From positions 154,162,437-154,226,436 of the forward strand of contig CM028379.1 in assembly GCA_013146195.2 (NCBI GenBank): a DNA stretch of 64,000 bases, given 5' to 3'. The position numbers were made by a program, and so were the translations under genes. This document shows positions 1 to 11,939 of this stretch, in pieces. Each line of letters begins with the position of its first letter. The first letter of the stretch is position 1. This DNA comes from Codonopsis lanceolata. Taxonomy: Eukaryota; Streptophyta; Magnoliopsida; Asterales; Campanulaceae. The notes below the pieces were generated by a model. That model ran no database searches, had not been told where the DNA came from, and saw only the letters and a list, made by a program, of their open reading frames with translations.

Positions 1-598
1 AAGTACTTATACATGGAGAAAAAGTAGTGTAGGAAATGGGGCAAGTTGGAGGAGAGTCCAAAGTGACCAATTGCTTTTCTTTCTTAATGTATAGATAACT
101 GTTGCACAGGTACACTAGCTCTTTGTTGAGCCATCTTTGATTGGCACCAATAAGTAAATGTGTGCTTCTAGAGAAAAAAGAATTCGTTTTAGGAATTTAA
201 TCCAATAGTGGCATTTTTTGCTCCAAATGTTTCAGCAAACCAAAATGTATTATGAATTGTTGTTTTTTGTTACTATTTATGTTGTTGTCGTTGCTGCCGC
301 CGCCACTGCTGCTGCTGCTATTATTAGTATTGCGAAGTTGGAGAATAAGTTCTTGACCTTTCGCTCCTATGTTATGTTTTCCAATATGTGACTTCCTTGG
401 AAGTTGATTCCTTTTTTGCAGTTCTCATCTTTGTCAGACCTAAATTCTGTTCGATAACGTCTAGCATCTAGTTTCGACTGTGTGAATGTAATTATTGAGC
501 AAAAATATTTCTTTAGAGTTGTCTTTGACGGTTAACATGTGTGCTGCTCAACATATCACTATTAGAAATTGTTGGCTAAATGATGTAACGTGTATCAG
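1..598 (+). other. Intron of the MIP2/NBAS-like gene
   Basis: No coding exon is seen here. The next exon begins at 599 after a TATCAG acceptor, so this stretch is most simply the 3' part of an intron of the same gene. A GTT/GCC/CTG-type trinucleotide tract lies at about 281-326. The exons for the N-terminal half of the protein must lie before the window. Confidence 0.6.
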
Positions 599-3500
599 AT
601 CTGGAAGGCTAAGGAGTGCCTAAATATATTTCCAAGCAGTAGAAATGTGAGGGTTGAGGCAGATATCATTGATGCACTTACCAACAAACTGCCAATGCTG
701 GGAGTCAACCTTTTACCAATGCAGTTTAGACAAATCAAAGATCCAATGGAAATCATTAAACTGGCAATTACAAGTCAAGTTGGGGCTTATCTGAATGTTG
801 ATGAGCTTATTGAAGTATCTAAACTACTTGGGCTGAGCTCGCAAGATGACATATCAGCTGTTCAAGAAGCTATTGCAAGAGAAGCAGCAGTTGCTGGAGA
901 TTTGCAGCTCGCTTTTGATCTGTGTCTTGTTTTAGCCAAAAAGGGGCATGGTTCCATTTGGGACTTGTGTGCCGCACTAGCAAAGGGTCCCGCACTTGAA
1001 AATATGGATATTAGTTCTCGGAAGCAGCTTCTGGGTTTTTCTTTGAGTCACTGCGATGAGGAATCGATCAGTGAGCTTCTAAATGCATGGAAAGATCTAG
1101 ATATGCAGGGCCAATGTGAAAGATTAGCGATGTTGACTGGAAAAGATCCTCCTAAATTCTTAGCTCATGGTTCCACAATCATCTCCTATCCACTCCACAT
1201 TTCTCAAGATACAGATGACCTAAGAGATTGGTCTGGGCAGGTTGATGGGATTACTTGTGACGATCAAGAAGTGTGCCTCAGCACCATAAAAAATAAACTG
1301 TGTGGTGTTGCTAAAAGTTTGTCTGCAGAGAACGGTTCTGATTGGGAATCTTTGCTCAGAGAAAATGGCAAAGTCTTGGCTTTTGTTGCTTTGCGCCTCC
1401 CATGGCTGCTTGAATTGATTCAGGAAGCAGGAAGTGGAAAAAAGTTTATTTCTAGCTCAGTTTCTGGAAAGCTATACACGAGTGTTAGAACACAAGCAGT
1501 GGTGACTATTCTGTCGTGGTTGGCAAGGAATGGTTTTGCTCCTAGGGATAATTTGATTGCCTCTCTGACAAAATCAATTATAGAACCACCTGTAACTGAA
1601 GAGGAAGACATTCTGGGATGCTCCATTCTGTTAAACCTTGTTGATGCCTTCCATGGGGTCGAAGTAATAGAAGAACAAGTGAAAAAGAGGAATGATTACA
1701 ATGAAATCAATAGCATCATGAATGTGGGTTTTATTTATAGTCTATTACATAATTCTGGAGCTGAGTGCGAGAATCCTGCTCAGAGGAAAGAACTGCTGCT
1801 GAGGAAATTTCGTGAGAAACTAACATTACTCAGTTCAGGTGATTTTAGATTACGTAATCTTCTCTTCTATCATACTTAGAAATCATTACTTGGCTGCAAG
1901 CAAATGTAACTCTCTTACCTGTTATTTTCTGTGTTGCTTCGAACAACCTTCTTTTGAATTCAGATGAGATAGACAAAATCGGCAAATCACAGTCCTCATT
2001 TTGGAGAGAATGGAAGTTGAAGTTAGAAGAACAGAAGCGCGTGGCAGATCATACAAGGGTGATAGAGCAAATAATTCCTGGTGTTGAAGCTGGACGCTTT
2101 TTATCCAGGGACATTAGCTATATGGAGTGTGTTGTGTTCTCCCTTATTGAATCAGTGAAGATGGAGAATAAGAGAATTCTGAAGGATGTATTGAGATTAG
2201 CCTATACCTATGGTTTAGATCCAACCAAGGTATGCATGTCCCCTGCATCTCCTTAAGTAGATGATAATTCATGAAAGAGCAATGTTAGGTTCAGGAACTG
2301 TAGGTCCCATCACTTAATGGCGAAACCTACAGCTTATACAACCAATCACATGCATTCTGTATCTCATTTTGTGAGATTTTTTGACCCTAGTATCATCCTT
2401 AATGAAAATATTTTATATTTCAAAGGATAATTCCACTTTTCATGTCCTTCTGTTTCAGGTATTACTGAAATTTCTTGGTTCTGTTCTTGTCTCGGAGGTT
2501 TGGACAATTGATGACATTGAGTCTGAAATTTCAGAATTTAAAATCAAAATACTTGATTGTGCTGGGGAAGTCATCAGATCGATCTCGGTCTCTGTCTATC
2601 CTGAAACTGATGGTCGCAACAAACCGCGCCTTGCCTACATTTATGGGCTCCTTTCTGAATGTTACCTGAAGGTGGAAGAAACCAAAGAATCGTCATCTAT
2701 GATTGGCCCTCATCTAATGTACGGCAGTACTGATGGGTTAGCTAATTTTTGCAAGGTCGTTGAGCAAGAATGTACCAGGGTTTCTTTTATTGAGGACCTA
2801 AACTTCAAAAATATTGCTGGATTACAAGGTTTGAACATCGAGTGCTTCAGCAGCGAAGTGTATGCTCACATTAATGAAAAGACTGTGGAAGCACTTGCAG
2901 AGATGGTGGAGACCCTTGTTGGCATCTGCGGAGACCCAGTTCCCAACGGTCTTGTACCATGGCAGCATGTTTATAGCCATCATGTAGCGACTTTGTTGAT
3001 AGTTTTGGAGACTAGGGCTAAAACAGAGAATGTCGCTCAAAACCCTAAAAAGCTTCTATGCTTTATAAATGAGCTTGTGCAGACATATGATAAATCCAGA
3101 AAGTACATCAGAGGCGTAGGATACCCAAGTGTTGTGGACATAATGAAACGATATGTCACAGTAATTCTAACAGCGAGTAATTCTTTTGAAAATCTTTCTT
3201 CTGATTTGACATGGAAGGACAGCCTCGTCGTTTTACTGAATTTCTGGCTCCGGTTGACGGAAGATATGCAAGAATTTTTATCTCATAATGGCTCAGAAGA
3301 AAGCTACTGTCCTAGTTGTTTAACATCGTGTCTTAAAGTTTTTGTCAACTTGGTTTTGGAGGGAGAAGTCTCACCAGGCGAGGGATGGTGCACTGTTTTT
3401 ACCTATGGTAACATTGGCCTAACAGGCAGTTTGCATGTTGAAATATTCAACTTTTGCAGATCGATGATTTTATCTGGTTGTCACTTCAAAGCCATAGCAG

Positions 3501-5074
3501 ATGTTTTTGCAGAAGTGATTTCACAGTTCCCACCTGGCTCAACTTCAATCAGCAACACTCCATCACAGTTGAATAGAATCGTGGATCTTCCGCATCTTTT
3601 TGTAGGTATATTGGAAACTATTTTACTGGACTCGGCCAGTGAATCCCTCGAACACAAGCATTTACATATTTTCTTGTCATCTTTGAGTAAACTGGAGGGT
3701 GACTTGGAGGAATTAAAGAAGGTTAGGCGTGCAGTTTGGGAAAGTATGGCCAAGTTTTCTGATAATTTGCAGCTTCCAAGCCACGTTCGAGTCTATACAC
3801 TGGAACTTATGCAATTCATAGCAGCCACAGGTAAAAGTTTGAGTATGTTTTCGAATGAGCTACAGGCCAGTGTTCTTCCATGGGAAGGGTGGGATGATAT
3901 GGGATTCAAAAGTTCAAACAGCGGGACCACTTTCAATAGTGAAGCACCAAAAGATTCATCTAATAGGTTTACGAATACTTTGGTTGCCCTAAAATCTTCT
4001 CAGTTAGTGTCAGCTATCTCATCAGGCATAGAAATAACTCCAGAAGACCTTTTGACCGTGGGGTCTGCAGTTTCTTGCTTCTCAAAAGTATCTGGTGCAG
4101 CTGTTTCCGAGTCACATGTTGATGTTCTGGTAGCCATTTTAGGGGAGTGGGAGGGTCTCTTTGTGGATGAAGGAGAGAGAGACGTGGCAAAGTTAGCAGA
4201 ATCAGTTGATACTGGAAATGACTGGGGCAATGATGATTGGGATGAGGGATGGGAGAGCTTCCAAGAAGAATCTGATGGAAAAGAAACAAAGCCACCGGAT
4301 ACTCTCCTTGTTCATCCTTTGCATGCATGTTGGCTAGAGATCTGCAAACGACTTATATCTTTTTCTCGATTTTGTGACATTCTAAAACTAGTTGATCAAT
4401 CCACTGCAAAGAGAAATGGTGTATTGCTAGATGAAGATGATGCTCGTAGCTTAAGCGAAACTTTGGTTGATGCAGATTGCTTTCTGGCATTGAAGATAGT
4501 GCTTTTACTTCCTTACGAAGGAATACAGATGGAATATTTGGATATTGTTGAGGGTAAGCTAAAACAAGGCAGCATACCAGATGCCGTTGGTGGGGACCAC
4601 AAATTTTTACTTCTTATATTGTCTTCTGGACTGGTATCGACCATCATCAACAAACCTTCGTATGGCACCATTTTCTCTTACTTGTGCTATATGGTTGGGA
4701 GTATGTCACGCCAGTGTCAAGTGGCTCAGTTGTCGGGTCTCAAAGATCTGAAGACGAATGAGAAAGACTTTTACTATATTTTCAGCGGCATTCTCTTTCC
4801 GGGTTTTGTGTCAGAGCTTGTGAAGGGCGATCAGCAGATATTAGCAGGGTTTCTTGTTGTGAAGTTTATGCATATGAATGCTTCTTTCAGTTTAATCAAT
4901 ATTGCAGAAGCTAGTCTTAGGTGGTACTTGGAAAAGCAGCTTGAAGATTTACGAGCAAAGTACTTGAATTTCAAGGAGATGAGTTTAGTAAATACCGTTG
5001 CAGGTTTGAGAAGCAAGTTGGAGGATCTGATTCAATCTGCGTTACAGTTGCTTGGGGGAACAAATGGTAGATGA
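599..5074 (+). CDS. MIP2: MAG2-interacting protein 2 / NBAS-like protein (Sec39 domain), 3' part
   Basis: Three exons can be joined in frame: 599-1838, 1964-2229 and 2459-5074, all with GT-AG borders (donor G|GTGATT, acceptor TTCAG|ATGAG; donor AAG|GTATGC, acceptor TTTCAG|GTA). They encode about 1373 C-terminal residues. The full plant protein is, from memory, about 2400 residues, so the N-terminal WD-like half lies upstream. The first exon holds the conserved Sec39 core (IWKAKECLNIF, then LPMQFRQIKDPMEIIK and SAVQEAIAREAAVAGDLQLA). A Trp/Asp/Glu-rich stretch (DWGNDDWDEGWESFQEE) lies near 4222-4270, as in plant homologues. In plants this protein is known as a subunit of the MAG2-MIP1-MIP2-MIP3 (Dsl1/NRZ-type) tether for Golgi-to-ER vesicles on the ER membrane. 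The reading frame is open throughout, so the gene looks functional. Family assignment is by recognition, not by search. Confidence 0.9.
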
Positions 5075-5481
5075 TGTAGGCTAATTCTATTTTATGTTTT
5101 CATTTTACTAGTTCTGGTACCCGCTTGTTGTACAAGATAGAGCTTACAACATTTTTTTTTTCTCTAAAAATATGTTAAGATGGATTGACTAGGATAAGAT
5201 GGAGGGGGTTGGGAGAAAATAAAATATTTAATAAAGGGATGATTAGTTGTTGGGATTGGGAAAAATAACAGGGTAAATAGGTTAAATCTTGCAATGAATG
5301 TCTAAAAAAATATTTATTTTGGAACATTTTTTTACTAAAATAACACTTATTTTAAAATGAAGGGGTATAAAAGAAGTAATTTTAAAAATTATGCTATTAA
5401 CATTAGGTATTATCCACTTATAAAATTCATTATGAATAATGTAAATAGAGTAATCCTTTAGATACCTAAAGAGTACCAAAA
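5075..5481. other. 3' flank of the MIP2-like gene, no gene seen
   Basis: AT-rich sequence that should include the 3' UTR of the upstream gene. No clear polyadenylation signal was singled out. It ends where the Helitron 5' terminus begins. Confidence 0.5.
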
Positions 5482-6620
5482 TCTATATATATATAATAGC
5501 AAGGGTAGATTTATCCCTCCAAAATCTCACTTTTTAAATTATTGACTTTTGAGTTATCATTTCACTATTTCTTTCTCCTATCTTCTCTGGTTGTATTTCT
5601 CTTTCTCTCTCCCGTCTCCTCCTTATTTTTTCTTTCATCACCACCATCTCCTCTCTTTTAATTATGTTTAAACATTTTTCTCTCTTTAAACATATAAAAT
5701 AGTAACTAAAACAAAAATAACAGTTCCGGAGTCAAGAAAACAAAAATATAAGAGGTTAGTAAAATCTATATATATATAATGGCAATGGTAGATTTCTCCC
5801 TCCAAAATCTCACTTTTTAAATTATTGACTTTTGAGTTATCATTTCACTATTTCTTTCTCATATCTTCTCTGGTTGTATTTCTCTTTCTCTCTCCCGTCT
5901 CCTCCTTATTTTCTCTTTCATCACCACCATCTCCTCTCTTTTAATTATGTTTAAACATTTTTCTCTCTTTAAACATAAAAAATAGTAACTAAAACAAAAA
6001 TAACAGTTCCGGAGTCAAGAAAACAAAAATATAAGAGGTTAGTAAAATAAAAATAATTTATGAAACAAGCCACTATAAAAATAAAAGTTACAGAATCAAC
6101 AAAACAAAAGTAATTTAATTCGGCTGTTAGTAAAATAAAATAATTTACGGAACAAACGTTTAAAACAAATTCTTAAAAATATATATGTAAAACAAAAATA
6201 TGTTAGTAAAATAAAAATATTTGATGAAACGAAAATAATAGTTACACAGTCAATAAAAACAAAAACAATTTAAAAACTGAGGTTACTAAAAAAATAAAAA
6301 TAATTTACGGAACAAAATTTTAAAACAAATTCCCAAAAATAGCTATGTAAAACAAAAATATATTAGTTATATATATATAAGGGTATATTTCTCCCTTCAA
6401 AATCTCACTTTTAAATTATTAACTTTTGAGTTACCATTTCACTCTTTCTTTCTCCTGTCTTCTCTGGCTCTATTTTTCTTTCTTTCTCCCATCTCCTCCC
6501 TATTTTCTCTCTCATCACCATCATCTCCTATTTTTCATCACCATCAATTATGTTTAAACATTTTCTCTCTTTAAACATAAAAAATAGTAACTAAAACAAA
6601 AATATAAGAGGTTAGTAAAA
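5482..6620 (+). repeat. Three copies of the Helitron 5' terminal module
   Basis: A module starting (TC)TATATATATA, then AAGGGTAGATTT, CTCCCTCCAAAATCTCAC and a CT-rich stretch, occurs at 5482-5764, at 5765-about 6050 (283 bp later and almost identical), and in a more diverged form from about 6367 to 6620. The first two are in direct tandem, which points to a fairly recent duplication of the 5' end. The third is separated by about 310 bp of AT-rich repeats. Confidence 0.85.
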
Positions 6621-7319
6621 TAAAATAATTTACGGAACAAAAGTTTAAAACAAATTCTTAAAAATATATATGTAAAAAAAATACATTAGTAAAATAAAAA
6701 ATATTTAATGGAACAAAAATAATAGTTACAAAGTCGATAAAAACAAAAACAATTTAAACTGAGGTTACTAAAATAATAAAAATAATTTACGGAACAAAAT
6801 TTTAAAACAAATTCTCAAAAATAGCTATGTAACACAAAAGTATATTAGCTAAATAAAAATATTTGATTTAAGAAAAATAATTGTTACAGAGTTAATAAAA
6901 CAAAAATAATTTAAGCTAAGGTTAGTAAAAGTATAAAAATAATTTACGGAACAAAAGTTTAAAACAAATTCTTAAAAATAGTTATGTAAACGAAAAATAC
7001 GTTAGTAAAATAAAAATAATAGTTACATAGTCAATAAAACAAAACAATTTAAACAGAGGTTAGCAAAATAATTTTAAAAAATTACAGGACAAAATTTTTC
7101 TGTAAAACTAATTCCTAAAAATAAAACAAAAATAATAGTTACGAAGACAATAAAACAAAAAAATATAATGGAAGTTATTAAAATCAAAATAATTTACAAA
7201 ACAAAAATAATAGTTAACAGTAAAAATAATTTCGTTATTTTGATTTTAGCTTATTTTCTTCTCAGAAATTTCTTTATTCATAAAATACAAATATAACTTA
7301 ATAAAAATAATCATTCAAA

Positions 7320-7886
7320 AGGAATAACTTATTTGAGTTCAGAATCTATTTACAAGGCGGAAAAAATTCAAGTTTGTTCAAAGACATTCATTATACATAG
7401 TTTTTGAATAGTATAAAGTGTTCGGGGTTGTTAGACCATGAATTGACATGTAAAATTAGTGTTCTAGTAATGCTATTGAAAAACATTGACCATACTGTAG
7501 GGTTGTGCAATAGAACAAGACTAATCATCATAAATCTTGGAGATCACATTGTTGAAACAAAATTTTTGAAAGGAAGCAATGTTTGAGAAAATGTTTTTAT
7601 CCCAAGATTGTCATTAACCCTATCCGATGTAAGGCAGTTTTTCAAGTTCCAGATAAGACAATTTGTATTGCTGATATCATATGCAATGACAATTAACAAG
7701 TGTCAAAGTCAATAATTGCTTGCACGTAGATCTTTTTTTTTTTAACCAGTATTTAGCCATGGACAATTATATGTCGTAGTTTCTAGAGTAACAAATTATT
7801 TTAGTTTGAAGATATTCATATGCGGTGAAGATGAAAAACCAACTAATAAGACAAAAAATGTTGTGTTTAAGAATTTTTTTTAGAAT
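7320..7886 (+). pseudogene. Helitron Pif1-like helicase, C-terminal relic
   Basis: The translation around 7404-7586 carries the helicase signature FLNSIKCSG, then VMLLKNIDHTVGLCN and RLIIINLGDHIVE. It is followed, across frameshifts and stops, by pieces matching the usual end of these proteins (ISYAMTINK near 7665-7700, HGQLYVVVSRVT near 7758-7795 and NVVFKEFF near 7858-7885). In Helitron RepHel proteins these blocks are the 3' part of the SF1 helicase domain. The frame is broken and the N-terminal domains are missing, so this is a relic. Confidence 0.8.
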
Positions 7887-7966
7887 CTATAATGATTAGT
7901 GACATACTTATGTGTGATTATTAATAAACCGATCATCCTTATTTTGTTTATGTACGATTTAGTTGA

Positions 7967-7998
7967 CGTGCGTTTAACGCACGGGTTAAAAAAACTAG
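7967..7998 (+). repeat. Helitron 3' terminal hairpin and CTAG end
   Basis: CGTGCGT / ACGCACG form a 7-bp stem with a TTA loop at 7967-7983, followed by GGTTAAAAAAA and CTAG. This is the hallmark subterminal hairpin plus CTRR terminus of Helitrons. Confidence 0.8.
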
Positions 7999-8061
7999 TT
8001 ATTATACTAAAGGGGGTGTCGCCTGATATGGTACAAAAAATAAAATAAAAAATCAAAATTA

Positions 8062-8332
8062 GTCCTTGTTTGGTGAAGCGTTTTGATTAAAATGCTAGCA
8101 AAAAATGTAACGTGTTCTTTTTAAAAGTGTTTCAATACAACGTTAAAATGTAGTGTTTTAAACGCTCTAATTTGGAGCGTTTTCAAAATATGTTGCGTTC
8201 ACAACTATTTTATTTATTAAAATAACATTTTAAAATAGCTTTCTAAATATATTTATAAGAAAAAAAATATGTTTTAAAAATGATGCGGTTTAAAAATATT
8301 GCGTTTTGAAAAAGCTCTGCACCAAACGAGCC
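8062..8332. mobile_element. Tourist-like MITE (PIF/Harbinger type), 271 bp
   Basis: TTA direct repeats flank the element (8059-8061 and 8333-8335). The ends are inverted repeats: left GTCCTTGTTTGGTG, right CACCAAACGAGCC, with further matching GCGTTTTGA segments inside. Length, TTA duplication and the TTGTTTGGTG end fit a Tourist-like MITE. There is no coding capacity. Confidence 0.75.
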
Positions 8333-8335
8333 TTA

Positions 8336-8907
8336 ATGTATCACATCATGGGACACTTCTTTTAGTTCTTTTTTTTTTTTTTTTTTTTGATATTCTTTAG
8401 ATACACATGGCACTTTGCATACGCATATGATTCAGCATAAGCACATTTTGGAAATATGAGTAATATGGTTGAGAAAGAAAGATTTGTGATGCTTAAATAG
8501 TAAATTACGATACTCAAATGTTCCTGATGCTTAGCACGTTTTTAGTTCATTAATGGTAATGCAGTTTTTTCGTTCCGAATAGCACATTTTCTCGATAAAA
8601 AAAAAGGCATAGGATAATTAGAAATGAACTAAAGTGGACTTACCCAAATTTCACCAATGTAAATTGTAAAATTGACTAAACTACTAGTTATGAAATTTTG
8701 TGATTTTCAGATTTTAAGAACATGCATACATGTTTTTTAATTAACTTTAATTATCAGCTTATTTGGGTGTTCAATATTTAGATGGAGCAAAATTTAAGGA
8801 CGGTAAAAATAAACGTTTTAATATGTACTTACGGAGTATTTTATAATTTTCAACAAAAAAAAAACCATTGGCGGTGAAATAGTAAGACGTGACGCGTTTA
8901 CGGCTGA
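8336..8907. other. Intergenic, no gene seen
   Basis: AT-rich spacer with a 20-base T run at about 8369-8388. No supported coding sequence. Confidence 0.5.
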
Positions 8908-9141
8908 GGCCTTGTCTGGTGCAGCGTTTTGAAAACGCAGTATTTTCAAAACGTAATTTTTTTTTTGTAAACATGTTTGGAAAACTATTTTAAAACGCTA
9001 TTTTTATAAACAAAATAATTGTAAACACAATACATTTTTAAAATGCTGCACATTTTTAAAACACTGCATTGAAACACTTTTTAAAAAAAACGCTGTATTT
9101 TTTACCAACGTTTTAATCAAAACGCTCCACCAAACAAACAC
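8908..9141. mobile_element. Second Tourist-like MITE, about 234 bp
   Basis: The left end GGCCTTGTCTGGTGCAGCG and the right end CGCTCCACCAAACAAACAC are inverted repeats of each other and of the MITE at 8062-8332. The inner halves are rich in AACGC/GCGTT motifs. A clean target duplication was not found, so the exact ends are approximate. Confidence 0.65.
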
Positions 9142-11648
9142 TACGTCGGCGAGTAGAGAATTACATCATGCTCGCGAGGAGCTTATGATTTAGAGCATAA
9201 CGAGATTTTGTCAACTGTTACGGAAGAATAGAAAACAGTACGCACCACAACCTGATCCAAAGACTAAAGGTTTCTGCAAAAATTGAGTTCAATTTTCAGG
9301 AGAGAGAGAGAGACACTGCCAACAGATCTCTGTTTGAAAATCCTCTGTTTATTGTATCATCAGGACGTTTCAGCTGCTCGCCAAGGTCAGTCGTCGAAAT
9401 TGTTGAGTACTTATTCTATTCGCAATTCATGTTGTTGTTTGATGTCGAATTTATGATAACTTCTGGACCGGATTTCTGATCTGACCTGTTTTTTCATGTG
9501 TTCCCGTTAATTGCTTCATTGACGACTCTCGTGATTTTCATGTGATCAGTTATACTACTTTAATGAATTGCTGATTAATTTTTACGAGTTTTTATTTAAT
9601 TTCCGGGGAGTGTGATTGACAAAACTTATGTTTATTCTGACCTAGATTGGTTCGGATCGAGTTTGGTTCCTTGCTGTATGTAGAAAAATCAGAGTTTTTT
9701 GAGGAGTGAAACAAAATTACCGTATCTCTCGGCTGGATATGGTATAGAAATTAAATTGTGTCCATGTATTGACTCTGATTTTGCAAAACCTACTACCCAA
9801 AAATATATATTCATCAAATTTCATTACTTAAATTTCAGCTTCATTAAAAAATATTTAGATAGACAAAGCTAGCAACAAATATGAAGCAAGAGATGTAAGA
9901 AGAGAACACATTATTATTTTATATAACTATTAATTATCAATACTTATGGAGATTTTGGTTGAATAATGGAGTAGTTAAGTATTCTATAAAACAAAGGCTG
10001 TCATGGACAAGACAATCAAAAATAAAATAAAATCTTTAGAATCACCTTAAAAGTGATTTCAAAAACCCAGTTTCCTGCGTTTTTACACCTTAAAAGTGAT
10101 TTCAAACTTGGAATGTGATTCTAGCCCCTCTTAACTTCAGTGCTGAATGTTAGTGAGTGTTCAACTAAAAAATGTAAAGCATATGTGTGTGAGTATAAAA
10201 ATAAAAACAGGTAAGTATATAATTTTCACTTTAGTTGTCTGATATCAACTTTTATGAGGAAAAGCAATCTGTACTGATTTTTTTACTTTAGCCTTGACTT
10301 CTTAATGACGTATGATTTTGATAGATTTATCTGCGTCTATTCTAAATCTCTCTGTTTGAGTTGATATATATATCTGGAGCCATGTTTCAGGCATACAGGT
10401 CTATACATTATAGTGCCATTAATCACAGAAGGATAGAGCATAGTTTTTAGTGGTGTAAAGTCTTTAACGAAGAAGACTATAGGCGGACATATGGTGGTCA
10501 ACTTCCTATCTATATGCTGAAATTTGAAAATTACCATTTCTATCTTTTGATTCTTGAACGTACAAAGACGTTTGTAAAAGTAAAGCACGTTATGAAATTC
10601 GAAAGATTATAGTCCTAATGATTGCCAGGTGTATAACATGCCAACACCTAGTCATTATCCCTTGGCAAAGTTGGGAGATCATAGACTTGATATAACGTCT
10701 ACATTATCCCTTGAAAGTAGTTAAGCAGCAACATTGCCTTGACAATGTTGCCACTGTGGAGTTCATCCTCGTCTTGGAATCAAAGATTCTGTTCAAGTAA
10801 ATAAATCATGGAGCCAAGTCCCAATGCAAAACTTAACCTTTTTGAGAATACGTTTTTGACAAAATTCATTATTAGTTATCAACTTTCTCTTTGCCAAAGT
10901 GAGAGGAAATTCGGAAAATCATGGAATTGATTAGAGAAATTATCAAATTATCATCATGTCTCTCTCTCACACACACACACACACACATTCTAATTTACAT
11001 GATCATAAGTTCGCATGCATATAAGTTATAACGTACCGTCCCGATGATAGAAGGGTTTGTGTTTTCAGAGGGCTGAAGATAATAAGAGAAGGAGAAGGCC
11101 TTTCAAGTGGACAGGAGCCCTGCTTAGGTATGCTAGACAGGATCTTGTTCTTTATTGGGGACTTAGAATCTGCTTCCTCACATACAAATTGCAAAGCGGA
11201 GCCTGTTGATGTGAATTTTTTTATTTGATTTAAATCATAAGAATCTTTCTATGATTTTCCAGTCAAAATGTATGTTGAAAATTTGTATCGGATTTATTGT
11301 AACAGAAGAATCTTCATTGCTCTATGTGAATAATACATGTTGATCATGACAGGAGAAGCTTCAGAGAACCTGACATGATGCTTTTTTCGCTTTTGCTGTG
11401 ATAAAGCCGAGTAATTTTCACCAGCTTAGCGCATAAGAAAAATTACTGTTGAATTTCTACTGTTAGTAAATGAGCGTCAATTTTGAACAGCTTGATTGAT
11501 GTGCAGAACTAGTTGATTTCTCTGTTCTGCTTGCAACAGCATGAGGAGGCAGTCGATGAATAAATCAACCTAGATTAATCCAAAATCTGATTCAACTCCA
11601 ATATAGGTACATAACAAATGCATTGAATCGTTTTCTTTCAATGGATAT
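9142..11648. other. Gene-less region, possibly an untranslated transcript
   Basis: No long coding frame was recognised. The stretch 9250-9400 looks like a 5' leader exon: GA-rich, moderate GC, ending CCAAG|GTCAGTC, a good donor context. GC-richer exon-like patches follow near 10620-10800 and 11040-11210. A perfect inverted repeat (GCAACATTG, 6-base loop, CAATGTTGC) lies at 10728-10751, and a CT/CA microsatellite at about 10959-10986. A non-coding RNA or a decayed gene is possible, but nothing here proves transcription. Confidence 0.3.
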
Positions 11649-11869
11649 AGGCTTGCAATTGGGTTGAGTCAGATTAGGATGGGTAACAGGTAGAAACCCA
11701 ATGTAACCTAAATATCAAATGGGTTAAAGTGGGTCAGGTTAAATGGGTAACGGGTTAGAACAGGTCATCCCGTCTTACCCAAAAAAAAATCCATTCACTT
11801 ATTCAACAAAAAACTATCGAGTCATAACGAGTGATGGATTTGGCCCGTTTTAACCCAAACTAATCCGTT

Positions 11870-11870
<1 letters not shown>
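11649..11870. mobile_element. hAT-like MITE fragment
   Basis: The stretch is full of GGGTTA/TAACCC motifs in inverted orientation (GGGTAACGGGTTAGA on the left, GGCCCGTTTTAACCC on the right), and it begins TAGGCTTGCAATTGGGTTG, like many plant hAT MITE ends. The right end runs into a TA microsatellite and no target duplication was found. Confidence 0.35.

Positions 11871-11872
<2 letters not shown>

Positions 11873-11903
<31 letters not shown>
11873..11903. repeat. TA microsatellite
   Basis: A run of TA dinucleotides of about 31 bases, just before the copia fragment. Confidence 0.9.
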
Positions 11904-11908
<5 letters not shown>

Positions 11909-11939
11909 GTCAAACGAGATAGTTCAATCCTCTCACCCG

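Larger units (their letters stand above)
5482..7998 (+). mobile_element. Helitron with helicase relic
   Basis: The left end starts TCTATATATA directly after an A. The right end is CTAG (7995-7998) followed by T, which fits Helitron insertion between A and T. About 12 bases before CTAG there is a GC-rich hairpin (7967-7983), the usual Helitron 3' signature. A relic of the C-terminal part of the Pif1-type helicase lies at about 7320-7886. Between 6040 and 7230 the DNA is a long AT-rich array of degenerate repeats built on AATTTACGGAACAAAA and GTTAGTAAAATAAAA. No Rep (rolling-circle initiator) domain was seen, so this is a non-autonomous, decayed copy. The true left end could be any of the three repeated 5' ends. 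Confidence 0.72.

Noticed and set aside
4014..4328. Minus-strand open frame of 104 codons inside the MIP2-like exon
   Set aside because: It is antisense to a well-conserved coding exon and has no recognisable protein.
6040..7230. Possible CRISPR-like or satellite array
   Set aside because: The repeats are degenerate, irregularly spaced and AT-rich inside a Helitron in a plant genome; there are no uniform repeats with unique spacers.
11003..11194. 63-codon minus-strand frame
   Set aside because: The plus strand is equally open and neither resembles a protein; kept only as an exon-like patch.
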